NCBI GenBank assembly: GCA_963969395.1
Contig: OZ017800.1
Location: 11,440,479-11,504,478 of the forward strand
Reading direction: 5' to 3'
DNA: 64,000 nt
From: Pseudoscleropodium purum
Lineage: Eukaryota; Streptophyta; Bryopsida; Hypnales; Brachytheciaceae
Shown here: positions 48,201 through 60,739 of the stretch, piece by piece
Layout of the letters: each line of letters opens with the position of its first letter
Numbering within the stretch: the first letter of the stretch is position 1
Notes under the pieces: generated by a model
The model's input: only the letters and a program-made list of their open reading frames with translations
The model's database searches: none
Told to the model about the DNA's origin: nothing
Made by a program: the position numbers and the translations under genes

Positions 48201-49769
48201 CAGAATACCGGCCGCATTTGAACGGTGTGGAAAAGGCCGATTCATTCGACATGAATCCACACAAGTGGCTTCTTACCAATTTTGATTGCTCTACACTATG
48301 GGTGAAGGTACAATTTTCACTCCCAATCACTTTGTGACTTAGAACCCCACCCCCCACCCCCACCCCACACACACACACACACACACACACTCCCTGCTAA
48401 TGTATTCTAGAAAAACTAGCCACATTGAATCTTGCCAATTGTAAAGCCATTTAAGGTTTTTTTTTCTAACATAAGACCTGACAATTGCAACTCGCCTGGG
48501 CTTTCTAAAGTTCTTTTCGAGGGGTACGGTTTTTCTGCTAGTGCTGGTTTTCAAATTTTCCTGCTGGTTCAGTTTCCTTAGACTGATTTTGTTTTGTTTT
48601 TAATGTTCTTTTCATTCGCAGCACCCCTCACTTTTAGTAGCAGCTCTTTCGACCAATCCAGAGTTTCTGCGAAACAAGCAGTCTGATAATAACTCGGTGG
48701 TCGATTACAAGGACTGGCAGATTCCTCTGGGCCGAAGATTCAGGTTCTTCACAACCTGTTTTTTTTTCTTATGCTAATAATGACAACGCAGTAGTAGTAG
48801 TCCCCTTCGGTCTGATTGTGGGCTTTTATTTTACTGCAAATTCTTTATCCACCGTCTATTGCATATCAATGAACTCTTTGTTCAGAGTCCATTTGTGGCT
48901 TTGTGTGCACTCTCATTGAAAAGTACGCCCACAGAAACCCAACCGTTGCTGTGGATGCAGATCGTTGAAGCTGTGGATGGTGATGCGTATGTATGGAAGT
49001 ACTGGATTGCGAGCTTATATCAGCAACCATTGTGATCTTGCCAAGCATTTCGAAGAGCTTTTACGAGCTGATTACAGATTTGAGGTTATTACTGTTCATT
49101 TACTAGTCTTGAAGATTGTATCTGGATAGGATTGGTGGTCACGGTTGAGCAAGTGAAATGGGTACTGCACTGCCGTGTTTATTAGTTTTCTAAGCATGAA
49201 AAAATGGTTTTTATGGCAGAGATTGTCTCAGTATGAATTACGAATCTGTTTGTTTGTGTGGATGCTCTGTTGATTTCTACCATTTTCATCTCTTCTAGGC
49301 TTGATTAAGAATCTGTTTGTTTGTTTGTGTGGATGTTCTGCTGATTTCTACCATTTTCATCTCCTCTTAGGCTTGATTATTTTAACATGTGCAGATTATG
49401 GCGCCAAGAAAATTCTCACTAATTTGCTTCCGACTTAGACCATCAGCTAATGATGCAGAAAACGGTTATTCTTTGAATGCGAAGCTTGTAGAAGCCGTCA
49501 ATAGTGATGGGAACATATTGATCACTCATACGGTATTGCTCTGACTACTTGCTTTCATGCTTCTATGCTAGCACATGTGCTTTTTGCCTCTTCATGATTT
49601 ACAAATAGTGTGGCTTTGAACTTTGACCCTGTGTTCGATGATGATGCAGGTTCTAGGAGGTCTCTACACAATCCGATTTGCCGTTGGTGGAGCTCGGACG
49701 GAGTTGCGGCATGTGGATGCTGCATGGGAAGCTATTCAGTTGCAAGCCTCTAAGCTTCTAATGGACTAA
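45260..49769 (+). CDS. Aromatic amino acid decarboxylase family enzyme, predicted aromatic acetaldehyde synthase (12 coding exons)
   Basis: Exons 45260-45261, 45549-45699, 46034-46106, 46486-46716, 46894-47078, 47385-47525, 47980-48039, 48143-48307, 48622-48743, 48961-49084, 49395-49532 and 49650-49769 join to 1512 bases (503 aa), all with GT-AG borders and consistent phases. The start codon is split: AT at the end of exon 1, G at the start of exon 2, giving [19 protein letters not shown]. This is a group II PLP-dependent enzyme. PLP Lys is K322 in NPHKWLL, pyridine-nitrogen Asp is D290 in HVDGAYAG, and the stacking His is H206 in SDQAHS. Other family blocks are [19 protein letters not shown] ([12 protein letters not shown]), SPAATELE, and [17 protein letters not shown]. 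At the catalytic-loop position where decarboxylases have Tyr (human DDC Tyr332) this protein has Phe351 ([13 protein letters not shown]). In plants that change is known to turn decarboxylation into decarboxylation-oxidative deamination, giving phenylacetaldehyde-type products. Substrate (Phe, Tyr, Trp, Dopa) cannot be told. No neighbour suggests a pathway cluster. Confidence 0.93.
48347..48390. repeat. CCCCA / (CA)n microsatellite in an intron of the AADC-family gene
   Basis: An ACCCC-rich run followed by about 13 CA dinucleotides, just downstream of the exon ending at 48307. Confidence 0.95.
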
Positions 49770-49942
49770 AGGACTAAAGGGTGCCTCCTATGCTTTCCCA
49801 AGTTCTAATGTAACATGTAGAATTGGTTTGAAGTAGACCTTCATGCTTCTTGCACAATTCAACCATGAGGGTGATTGCAAGAAACACTTGTACTATTTTG
49901 TCACGCATTGCATGTCAATTGGATTTAGGTACAAAGCTTTTG

Positions 49943-50240
49943 AAGTTCAACTTGGATTGCCAAAAAGAATTTATAAAGGTTGCTTAAAGAAAATATGGTT
50001 CTTCCATATTCTTTCAATAATTTTTATAAATAGAATGACCAAGAAATTTAGTATTCCCAAAGATCTATAACACTTGACATTTTGGTTTTGGAGTTCAACT
50101 TGGATTTCCAAAAAGAATTTATAAAGGTTGTTCAAAGAAAATACGGTTCTTCTATATTCTTTCAGTAATTTTCATAAATAGAATGACTAAGGAATTCAGT
50201 ATTCTCAAAGGTCTATCACACTTGATATTTTGGAGTTTTT
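49943..50240. repeat. Direct tandem duplication, unit 148 bp
   Basis: GTTCAACTTGGATT at 49945 recurs at 50093, and the following 145 bases match closely (AAAAAGAATTTATAAAGGTT, then TTCTT(C/T)(C/T)ATATTCTTTCA). It lies between the AADC-family gene and the PPR pseudogene, with no coding sequence. Confidence 0.8.
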
Positions 50241-50504
50241 TGTACTTTTGAGTACCTTTTTCAAGGAATTACAAGCTAAATTTTTAACCACCTCATTTCA
50301 TGACCCCCTCACTTTTTTTGTGGAAAGGTTTTAAAAATTAGTAATGCAATTGTCTTAATGATTCTTGCTTCAAGAGGTATACAATTTGAGGGTTCATATA
50401 ACATGATGTAGCACAACATGTTGTTAATAGCATTGGTTCAATCTCAACATTTGGAATACCTATAGTAATTGATAGTCTGCAATTGCTTAGGATTGCTTAC
50501 CTAC

Positions 50505-53500
50505 TCACCAGTAATCACCATAAGAACATATGCCATCCTTTGCCACAATCTCTCCTTGAAAATAAACTTGATGACCATATGGCAATATAAACAAACACGA
50601 AGATTCTTCTAAATGCAAATTGGTAATCCATGCGATGTCTGCAAGAGACCATAAGCGATGGCCAACTTCTCACTATGTAAGCAAAGTGCAACTTCTTTTT
50701 CCTTCTCATCTATATTCGCAACACTAGTTGGGTATTAGGAATGTAACCATTAGCCTTGATTTTCTCATTCAACGTGTTCAACTCAACATAGATCTCCTTT
50801 GTTTCTAGGTGAGAAGTATCCCCTATAACGAAGTTATAGACCTTATTGTCAACTTCAATCCAACTACGACCTGGCTCCTTCTGTATCCCTCTCTCCTGCA
50901 TCATATTGTGCATCCATACCATCACCTCCCACTTGCCAACTGCTACATAGATATTCGAAAGAAGCACGAATGCAAAGGCATCCTTGGGTTCCAACTTGAA
51001 ACACTCTTTAGCGGTCAATTCACCCAACTCAACATTATCATAAGTTCTACAAGCACCAAGCAAGGCTCTCCAAGTTGCTCCATTGGGTTCAACTAGCATG
51101 TTCTCAATGAAGACCTTGGCTTCCTCCAAGTGTCTTGCACGGCCAAGAAGATCCACTATACAAGTATAATGCACAACTGTAGGTTCAATGCCATAAACTA
51201 ATGACATAGCCAGAAAGACTTGACGGCCTTCATCAACAAACCCTCCATGGTTACAAGCTAACAACACGGCTACAAATGAGTACGCATCAGGTTTTACATT
51301 GACAACATTCATTTTCTTGAAGACATCCAGAGCTTCACACCCACACCCATGTTGTGTAAGTCCGCCAATCATCACAGTCCATGTGACTACATGATGCTCA
51401 TCCATTCTGTCAAAAACTCAATGGGCATCATCAATACTACCATTTTTTGTATACATATGGACAAGCGCATTGCCCACATTCAAATCTGATTCAAGTCGTG
51501 CTTTAAGAGCTTGACTATGAACGTCTTTCACCTATTCCAATGCCCCCGCGCTTGCATTCATAATGCTTGTATAAGTGAAGGCATCTGGATTGAAGCCTTC
51601 TTGTTGCATTTGCAAAAACATTTCATATGCTTCTACACCACAACCACTTTCAGCATATGCACCAATCATCATGTTCCATGTGATAACATCACGGTGCTCC
51701 ATTCTATCAAATACTAGTCGAGCATCTTTAATGCAGTCACTCTTTGCATACATGTGGACAAACATATTTCTCACATGCAAATTTGGCTCTAGTCCCTCTT
51801 TCAATGTTTACCTATGGACTGCCTTCACCCACTCTAAATCCCTTGTGCTTGCACATGGACTTAAGATGCTCGTACAAGTGAATACATTTGGATTGAATCC
51901 TTCCTGTTGCATTTGTAGAAACAAATCATATGCTTTACCCCCCCCCCCCCCCCCTCCATGTTATACAAGTCCATCAATCATAATAGTTCATGTAATAACG
52001 TCCCGTTCACCCATTCTATTAAAAATTAGTTGTGCATTGTCGATGCTACCACTCTTTGCATACATATGAACAAGCACATTTCTTATACGCAAATCCGACT
52101 CAAATCTCGATTTGAAGGCATGCCTATGAATGTCCTTCACTTACTCCAAAGTGCTTGAGCTTACACATGGATTCCTGATGCTCGTATAAGTGAAAGCATC
52201 TGGTCTTAGGCCTTCCTGTTGCATTTGCAAAAATAGCTCATACACTTGATGCCCACATCCATGTTCTACAAATGCTCCAATCATCACAGTCCACATGATA
52301 ACATTACAGTGCCCACATGTATATCTAAATCAAGTCCCGAGCCAATGGCATAACTTTCAACTTCCTTCACCCAGTCCAAAGCCCTCGTACTTGTAGAGGG
52401 ATTCAAGATGTTTAGAATTGTAATTGTAGTTGGTATACAGCCCGCTCTTTGCATTTGGAGAAAGAGATTGTATGCTTCAATACCATTTCCACTTTCCGCA
52501 TATGCTCCAATCATCGCACTCCATGTGATTACATCATGAGCCTCCTTTTGATCAAAAAGTTGGCGAGTGTTATCAATATGACCAATCTTCGTAAAAATAT
52601 GTAGAAGTGCTGGGCCCACACCCAAATCCAATTTAAGTCCTACTTCAAAGACGTGGCAATTAACCTCCTTCAGCCACTCCAAATCACCTACAATCGTGGA
52701 TACATTCAAGATTCTTGTAAATGTGCTTGCATTTGGTTTGAAAACTTCATGTTTCATTTGGAGAAGAAGTTGTTGTGCTTCCACAATAAAACCACCTTCC
52801 GCATATGCTCCAATCATTACATTCTATGTGATGAGATCACGTTTCTCCATTCTGTCAAAAGCTAGTCGAGTACAAGGAACACTGCTAGTCTTGCATATGC
52901 CCTAACAAGCACATTGCCCATGAGCAAATTGGAGACGAGTTCCGCTTCCACGGCCACACAGTGAACTTCTTTCACCCACTCCAAAGTGTTGGCGTCTGCA
53001 AACACATTCAGCATCCTCGTATGAGTAATGGCATCTGGTTGGATGCCTTCCCTCTTCATTTGAAAAAAGAGTCGATGTGCTTCCACACCACAACCATTGT
53101 CAGTATAAGTGCCAATCATCACGGTCTATGTGATGATATCACACTTCTTCATGCTCTCAAACACTCGTTGGGCATCATCAATACTACCAATCTTCGCGTA
53201 CGAGTGAACGAGCATATTGCCCACATGCAAATCCGACTCGAGTCTACCTTCCTGGGCATAGTGATGAACTTGTTGCACCCACTCCATAGCCCTTGTGCTT
53301 GCACATGCATTTAGAGTCCTCATATAAGTGATGACATCTCGTGTGAAGCCTTCCTCTACCAATTGGAGGAATAATGCATGCGCTTCCACAACACCTCCAC
53401 TGTCTACATACGTTCCAATCATTCCATTCCATGTGATGACATCATGTTTCTTCATTCTCTCAAAAACATGTTAGGCATCAGCAACACTGCCACACTTTGA

Positions 53501-54640
53501 ATATAAGTGAATGAGCACATTGCCCACACGCAAATCTGACTCAAGTCCATCTTTTCGTGCACAGTTGTGAACCTCAATCACCCACTCCCAAGCCCTTGCG
53601 CTTGCACATGCATTCAAAATCCTCATATAAGTGATGGCATCTGAGGTAAAGCTTTCCCAAACCATTTGGAGGAAGAGGAGGTGCGCTTCCACACTACGTC
53701 CACTGTCTACATATGCTCCAATCAAAACAATCCATGTGATGACATTGCGCTTTTACATCCTGTCAAAGACTTGATGTGCACCATTAAGACTCCCACTATT
53801 TGCATACACATAAACAAGGGCATTGCCCACACGTAAATCAGAATTGAGTTCTACTTCGACAACATGGCTGTAGACCTCCTTGACCCCATAGCAACGCTTC
53901 TGCACTTGCAGATGGATTTAGAATATTCATAAAAGTGATTGTGTTGGGAACACAATGCTCTTTCTGCATTTGGAGAAAGAGTTCATATGCTTCAGCACCA
54001 TAGCCACTTTTTGCATAGACACCAATCATCACAGTCTACGAAATCACATTATGATGGCTCACTTTCTCAAAAGCTTCCCTTGCCTCCTTCTATGACCCAC
54101 ACTTAGTATACATCTGAATTAGCGTAGTTCCTATATGCACATTCGATTCAAGGTCAATATGTTTTATTAAGGCATGAATTTCCTGGCCTAATTTCAAGGT
54201 CGATGGACTGGCATAAACCTTTAGAATGCTTGAGTAAGTAACCTCAATTGGTTAGAAACCTTCTTGGCGCATTTAATTGAGAACATCCATTGCATCTTGA
54301 GCATGAGACTATTGAGTAGGACCTCCAACCATGATGTTCTAACTATAAACATCCTTCTTCACAAGTGCATCAAACACCTGTCGAGCATCTTGCAATCTCC
54401 TACATTGGATATACACTTTCAATAGATTGTTAGTCACATATAGGTTTTCCTCCATTCCACTCTCGATGATACACTCATGGAGTTGCTTGATGACCGCGAG
54501 GTGTGTCTCCTTCAAGCATCACTTTAGAGTATCAACATACGTATACGAGTCTATAGCAATGCCTTGTTTGACACAAGTTTTCAAAAAAGCAATTGCTTCA
54601 GTTGCACTTCTTGTGCTTTGTAGGCGCATACCGTGACAAC
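50505..54640 (-). pseudogene. DYW-type pentatricopeptide repeat (PPR) protein pseudogene
   Basis: Intronless minus-strand sequence of about 4.1 kb. About eleven P-L-S triplets of some 100 codons each (303-base spacing) read like VITWNMMIGAYAESG, then GVEAYEMFLQMQQEGFNPD, then TYTSIMNASA. The conserved C-terminal block 51405-50710 holds the E and E+ motifs (EPNGATWRALLGACRTYDN, KEPGRSWIEVDNKVYNFVIG). After a frameshift at about 50709 the DYW deaminase domain is still legible: LHSEKLAIAYGLL (HxE box), then CLYCH (CxxC), and finally GICSYGDYW followed by TGA at 50507-50505. A TAG stop and a deletion also hit that domain. The repeat part carries many stops and frameshifts and a run of 17 C at 51938. 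Functional relatives are organelle RNA-editing factors; this copy cannot be translated as a whole. The N-terminus beyond about 54632 is not certain. Confidence 0.9.
51938..51954. repeat. Homopolymer run of 17 C within the PPR pseudogene
   Basis: A C17 tract (G17 on the coding strand) in a position where the repeat would read CG.GVEAYDLF. It breaks the frame and could also hide a length error in the assembly. Confidence 0.9.
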
Positions 54641-54699
54641 CACCTCCAACGACAAGCCTAGATTCTCCTAAACTAGAAAGCACAATGGGCAATGGCACA

Positions 54700-57600
54700 A
54701 TATAGATATCACTTCCTAGACTCTCCGGACTTTAGAAAAATGTCCTTCTGGAAATGAAAACAATATTGGAAAATTACAAAATTACATGGTATTATAAAAG
54801 GCATGTTGGTACACGACAATCATGTTCTATATAGGTCAAATTCAAAAACTGAATTTTCTCCTAACTTTACATATTCAGCACTTGATTGCATTATAATAGT
54901 GAAAAGACTACGTATTTAAGTTTTTATTATTAAAACAACTAGGCATGCACCTTATTAAGTTTGTATTTAAGAATTTCATGTGGTTTTAAAAAAGAAAATG
55001 TTATGAGATTGTAGTCCTTTTAAATTGTGTAAAAATTTGTGATTTTTAAAAGTTCCCATAAATAAGGATATATAGTAATACATCAAATTAAGAATTAAAA
55101 TTGAACATAGATATGACTCAAACATTGTTTTAGCTAATTTTTATGTTTATAAACATTTTTTTCATAAATTGGTATTCCAGATTGTTCCTTTTGCTTCAAC
55201 TCCGGAATGGAGACAGTTCTAAAATTGACAACAAAGGAATGAAAAAGAATATCAAAATTATTCAATTTTCTTACTCAATAGTATTGTGGATGGAATATAA
55301 CAACTTTCTCATGAATTTGTCATCAAATTCATGTAAGGGAAAAATGTCTAATTTCTAGTACACATTGAATGAGTCAAAAAATGGTAGTGTTTTGTGGAGA
55401 CGGTCCTTTTTGGAACCCATATTGTGCACTTGCCCCAATGCTTTTGGTGCCCTTGGATAGCTTGACTCTTCAACAAAAACATCTTTAGATATCTTTTTAA
55501 AGATAAACAATAAATCGCAAAGTCAAGGATACAAGACCAAAAGTGCATCCTATAGAGCAAAGAAAGGGGACACCTTGTTGAATAAACAAATATCCTCAAA
55601 CTAAGTAAAAATAAATGTTTTTATGGTTGCACCTACTTCTTATCCATAAAGAAGGGACACAACTCAAGTCCTAAAATTACGTATTCATGCCAATATCTAC
55701 TAGGTTGTGTTGTGCCTTGAGAGTCACTCCTGCGATAACTAGCATACAATTGCAATTTGTCTTCAATCATCAATTACAGTTTTGCCTTTATCCATTGTAG
55801 AGTTGACCAACCATCTATCTAAAGTGTTTTTCTTGTCACCTTGTGTTTAAAGTCAAGTGATCTGGCATTCCTCTTTAGCCACCACAACCCATGATCAAAT
55901 CCAGAAAACCACACTAATGTTTATTCCGTGTCCAGCAATCTACAACCTCAATCCACTACGAAGAAATGTATGTGATTAAAGACTAAATTAATTTGACTAG
56001 GGTATACTCTTCTCAATAAACAACTAATAATGCAAAATTCAAACTTATTGTTTCTTGGAGTATCCATGAAAACAAGAAACTTTCCCCACTTGTTGATCCC
56101 AGTCTTATGTCCACTTCCTATCATCAAATAGTCATACCTTGTCTACTTGGTTGTTTGACCATTGCGTAGAATTTGCAAAATACTCTTCCTAAAGTTGTTC
56201 AACAATTTATGTTTCATTTGCATGCACTATAAACACGATTCATCCACATCGGTCACATTCTCTCTTCAAGGAAAGTCAAGCTCTAGAAACAACGATGATC
56301 GTATAACACATACCTAAAGGATTGAAACTCTATGATGATCTCTTCCAAAGTGATGAATACGACAAACATCCAATTCTCCCACTACTTTGAGCATGAGAGG
56401 ACAAGAGGATGGATAAAGAGGGGTAGATAGGTCATGGAGACTTGAAGATTGGAACCACACAAATATCCCGATCATACAAATCCCAACAATGCGTCCATGA
56501 GCAACTTTGTACTATTAAAAGCAAATGCTTCCCACCAGAATCAAGGGCTAGGGTTTAGGGTTTAGTCCACCAAGTTCATATCTAGTAACTTTTGGCAAAA
56601 TGGAACAACCTCTATCTAACATGTGTGTGAAGGAGTCCACAAAGGTTCAACCCATGTGACAAGTCATCCAACCGTTTAAGTCACTTACGCGTGCACCAGT
56701 TTCACAAACTGATAAAAAGCCTCTAGGTTGTTGCCCACAATGCAACTCTTGTCTACTATCTAGTCGAGTAGGCAATTCCATCACGGTGGGCTTGCATCCA
56801 CATTGACCATTTGATCAATTGCATTATCATCAATGATACTTAAAACCAAAATTATATGGCCTAGACACACAAAGCATCAATCAAGATCCCATTTATAGAT
56901 TTAAAGAAGAACCACATGTTCTCATCAAATTGGTTAGAATTTAACAGATCCGGTACACAACAAATAGATTAAGTTGCCAAATGTTAAATAGATGACTTTT
57001 GCAAAACAAGTAGTTTCACATATTTCAGTTCACTCTACAGCATGGGCCATATCTACATTTGAAATTCAATGTTGGTAGTGATTCTTAGGCTCGAAGTACA
57101 ATAAGTGCAATGCTCTTAGTTTCAAGAGACGAGTTTGTCCTTACCTCTAGCAATTAAATACTGTAAGTTAGTTTATCTATATCAACTTCATTTAATTGTT
57201 TACAATGATCCTAGAATAATGCGGAAAAATGATCAAGCACAAATAAAATCTGGGCACCATTAGAAAGCTTCATACTTCAAGCCTATCCAAAGGTAAAGGG
57301 ACCTGCTTCATGACAGCAAGGCTAATAGCTCCATGGCACAAATTTGGACAACCGGTCTTGAAATGTCTTGAACTCTGTCACAAATACCATTCTCATTTTC
57401 AAACTTTGTGAGATTGCCATAAGGACAAATTGAAATGAAACTTCTAGCCTATTGTGAAAGATTAGACTAGATTACCACATACCAAACCAAGAAGAAATTG
57501 CAAAATTCTAAACACGAGCTTCCAACAAAAGCAACTTTCACAATACTATACATCAACAAACCATCAGTCAACTAGGAGGTTCAAAATAGTGCCAAATGAA

Positions 57601-59280
57601 CTCCAAAGCTGAGTTGATATAGGCACACAAACCCTAAAACCTCAATCGAATTTGATATGTGTTTGACACATTAACTCTACCACTATGGATGAAGGCATCG
57701 GAAATACATTCCAAATGAAAAGGTAAAACAAAAATCGAACCTCGCCAAACAACATCACAATGCCTTCTTGCTCTTTTTACATCTCCTAGATGGATAATTA
57801 AGAAACACCTTGCAAAATAGGAATCTCACTAGCTTCAAGAGATTCAGCAACACTTCCAATTGACATCTAGCCAATTAGCCACCATTGCCTGTAACTGCAA
57901 TACAACTCCAAGACTTCAATATTGTAAAAATTGCTTAGTGCAAGCTCGTTCCAATCTTTGGACTATCCTAAGTCGTATGTAAAGGAAGTGGCGCTTGCAA
58001 AATTCATTAGAAGGATTAAAATAGAAAAGAATAAAAACAATATATCCCCTTTAGCAGAATGGTTCAAGCATATCCGACTTTCTATGAGGATATGGTGCAA
58101 ATTATTGAATTACGTGACTCAACAATTGTAGCTCCATGTCCAAAAAAATTCCAGTGAACAATATCATAATTAAGCGGCAATTCTTGCAAATCATGGGAAT
58201 GAAACTGAATCAAGGTGAAGACACATTGTCATTGATGAAGTTGCGTTTTGGTGAAACACATAACCCAAATACTTGTAGCCAGGATCGCAAGACAATGCCG
58301 AATCGCTCGTCAACTCTAAATTGTACAATCAAGACTCTACAACTCCATTCGCACAATTTGAACATTGCAATGGAATGCTTTACTGCAAGAGCATGGTCAA
58401 TTTGAAACTCTGACATCTACTAATTGCCATATTGCTAGCTCATTGAATGTAATGCTCTATGAATGCTAAATTTAAAATCCCTAATACCATGAGGACTAAA
58501 CCTACAAGCAATATATACAAAAGCACTCTAGCTCAATTTGCAAAATAAATTTGATAATCTTTGTAAGGTTGTCATGATGCAATCATTAATTGTCCCTCCC
58601 TCTCATATAAGAAGAGATAAGACAGTGCCGATTTCTCCTCCAACTTTAAACGCAAACATCGTACTCTCTGCACCATCAATCGCAATGCGTTAGTAAGTGA
58701 TATTCCTTGGAGCTCTAACAAAGACGCAAGTTTCAGATAGTGATCCTATAAGTGAGTTGAAATCAGAAGCAGCATAATCATTGTAATATGAAATTTCTAT
58801 GAATTGCAACATTTTGAGAAATGGTAAAATTGCAAGAAATTGACATTGTCCCAAACGTCGGTCTAGAATCTCATATCCATGCCAAACCTAGCCTTTACAC
58901 CATTGTGCACTTCAAATGCCACAACTCTGGCACTCTAAAACACGCCAATTTAAATAATATGACCATGATCTCTTCAATCCACTCTCGACACAGTTACCGC
59001 AACACAACATTTGTGCATGCACAAATGTTATGCTATATCTCAATACAAAGTCCTACTACATGGAACAGTGGAATCCACCACCGCCGCGAATCAATGCCAA
59101 GTTCCTCGAGCTTCCAAAAATTCAAAATTATTGTTAGTTCAACAAATAGTGTTGTTCTTTCAAAAGAACCTTCCTATGAGAGCAAATCAGAAACAACACA
59201 ATCAATTTGCCAATCGCAAGCTCTACTACGCATGCTCGTCACACATCACACCTTGCCAAAAGCAAACTCCGACTTACGGA
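54700..59280. other. Intergenic region, nothing recognised
   Basis: No coding domain found on either strand. A short telomere-like run TAGGGTTTAGGGTTTAG lies at 56549-56565. From about 57000 on, the plus strand is rich in GCAAxCTC and ACAACTCxAA words, which merge into the tandem repeat at 59290. Confidence 0.45.
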
Positions 59281-59590
59281 CCTAATCGATTCGGCATAGT
59301 TGTAACAAATTGTCTTCTAGCAAGCTCTCCTCCGAACGCACCTCTGTTTCTATTTCAAGCGTTCTTCACAACTTGTCTACTAATCGCAAGCTCAACACTA
59401 CATTCTTTACGAATTGTCCGTCAACCACAAGCCCCAAAATTGCACCTAATCAGTTATTCCGCGTTATTGTAACAAAGCACCGTCCAACTGCAAGCTCTCC
59501 TACGAACACACGTCTGCTTCAAGCACTCTTCACAACTTTCCAAACGCAAGCTCTGCACTGCACTTGTTTCTGCGTTATCATCAAAAATTA
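59281..59590. repeat. Tandem duplication, unit about 170 bp
   Basis: TTGTAACAAA, then GCAAGCTCTCCT(C/A)CGAAC(G/A)CAC, then TTCAAGC(G/A)(T/C)TCTTCACAAC recur with a period of 170 (CAAGCTCTCC at 59321 and 59491). Open frames over this stretch are not supported as genes. Confidence 0.6.
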
Positions 59591-60241
59591 AATCCTAAGT
59601 CGAAGAGTTGACACCATAAGCCATTCATATCCCAATTGAAATCCTGATTGAAATGCAGGCTTCGATTCTTCACCACAAGCGCTTCAATTGTGTGCAATCT
59701 CTTGCTACCTGCACAAATGTGGTGGTGCAAATTAAAATCAAGCAGTACTCAGTAGCATTCCTTGAGAGGGACTAAAGTAAGTATCAATTTCAGTAAACAT
59801 AAGCTGGGCGGTCATGGATTAAGGTTTGATTTCTCCGCACATGTTTGCTGCCTCTTGCTATTGATCAATTGAGCGTCTAAATACGGATTACCTAGGACGA
59901 TGAATGTGAACGAATTGGGAACAAGGGAAGCTGTGCAGGAGAGAGGGAGCGCCCGAATGGGAACGAGGAGAGCGCGGGAACGGGAACGGGAACGGGCGGG
60001 CGGGCAAAATGTTTTCCTCCCTGCCCGGCAGGCGAAAACCCAATTCATTCTGGGCCTTGGTGTCGAGGGGAGGCCTGCGACCCAGCGCGGCAATAGCCCG
60101 CATCCAATTGTCGCAACGGGACGGAATGAAGCGGCTCCTCACCACGAGCGGATAGTCTCGCATCTCCCCAATCCATACGAATTTCTGTCAATTTCCCTGC
60201 AGCCTGTTTTTTCCGCAATCGTTGCTTCTGTTTCCCCAGCT
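59591..60241. other. Upstream and leader region of the FTR subunit gene
   Basis: Composition changes abruptly from AT-rich to G+C-rich at about 59890. It includes a GGGAAC/GGCG microsatellite (CGGGAACGGGAACGGGAACG, about 59977-59996). The coding frame is open upstream to about 59900 but its content is low-complexity, so this is taken as 5' UTR and promoter. Confidence 0.5.
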
Positions 60242-60739
60242 ATGGCGTCCAGCTCGCTTCTCCTCTCCTCTTCGCTTGCCTTCCCTCTCCCTTCTTCTTC
60301 CCGTCCCCTCCCCACCGCCCAAGGCCCCGCGCGCCTCTTCGCCTCTTCGCGGGGCGGCGTCGTGGCCTCTGCAGGGAGCATCCCAGGGAGCCAATTGGGG
60401 TTTTCGCAACGGCGGAGAGGAAGAGTTGTGGTGTGCGAAGTCGCGGTGGAATTAGGCGGGTCGCAGCGGTCGAGCGAGGGGGAGGAAACAACGAGCAAGA
60501 AAGCGGAGGCCGGGACAAAGATTCGCGTACTTGGCCCTTTGAAAGTGTTTCATGTGCCAAAGCATCCTGAATTGGATATCGGCGGGTTCGAAGGTCAGGT
60601 GAAGGATGTCGTGACGTCTTTCAAAGGGAAGTCCGTGTCGGCGACGTTTCCTTTCAAGGTGCAGCTCATGACGCCGGGAGAGGAAGGACGGAAGTTCTTT
60701 GCGCATTTGAAGGAAGATGAATTCGAGGTCGTGGAGTAG
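60242..60739 (+). CDS. FTRV: Ferredoxin-thioredoxin reductase variable (A) subunit, plastid precursor
   Basis: Single exon, 165 aa. The start at 60242 is chosen because it opens a typical plastid transit peptide (MASSSLLLSSSLAFPLPSSS; Ser-rich, basic later, cleavage possibly near VVVCEVA at residue 65). The mature SH3-like barrel covers about residues 92-164: TKIRVLGPLKVFHVPKHPE, LDIGGFEGQVKDVVTSFKGK, then FPFKVQ and RKFFAHLKEDEFEVVE. The motifs VRV..PLKV.HV.....D..G.EG..K and FF.HLKEDEFE are those of the FTR variable chain. That chain clamps the catalytic Fe-S subunit in the heterodimer passing electrons from photosystem I-reduced ferredoxin to thioredoxins in the stroma. PsaE, which has a similar fold, was considered but its motifs do not match. 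The gene appears intact. Confidence 0.9.
   Translation: MASSSLLLSSSLAFPLPSSSRPLPTAQGPARLFASSRGGVVASAGSIPGSQLGFSQRRRGRVVVCEVAVELGGSQRSSEGEETTSKKAEAGTKIRVLGPLKVFHVPKHPELDIGGFEGQVKDVVTSFKGKSVSATFPFKVQLMTPGEEGRKFFAHLKEDEFEVVE

Noticed and set aside
56549..56565. Interstitial telomere repeat
   Set aside because: Only about two and a half TTTAGGG units; such short runs occur by chance and in plant promoters.
59900..60241. In-frame 114-codon N-terminal extension of the FTR subunit
   Set aside because: Low-complexity sequence containing a GGGAAC microsatellite; the ATG at 60242 opens a normal plastid transit peptide.
60242..60739. Photosystem I subunit PsaE as identity of this gene
   Set aside because: PsaE shares the SH3-like fold, but the PLKVFHV...D.GGFEG and FFAHLKEDEFE motifs are those of the FTR variable chain.
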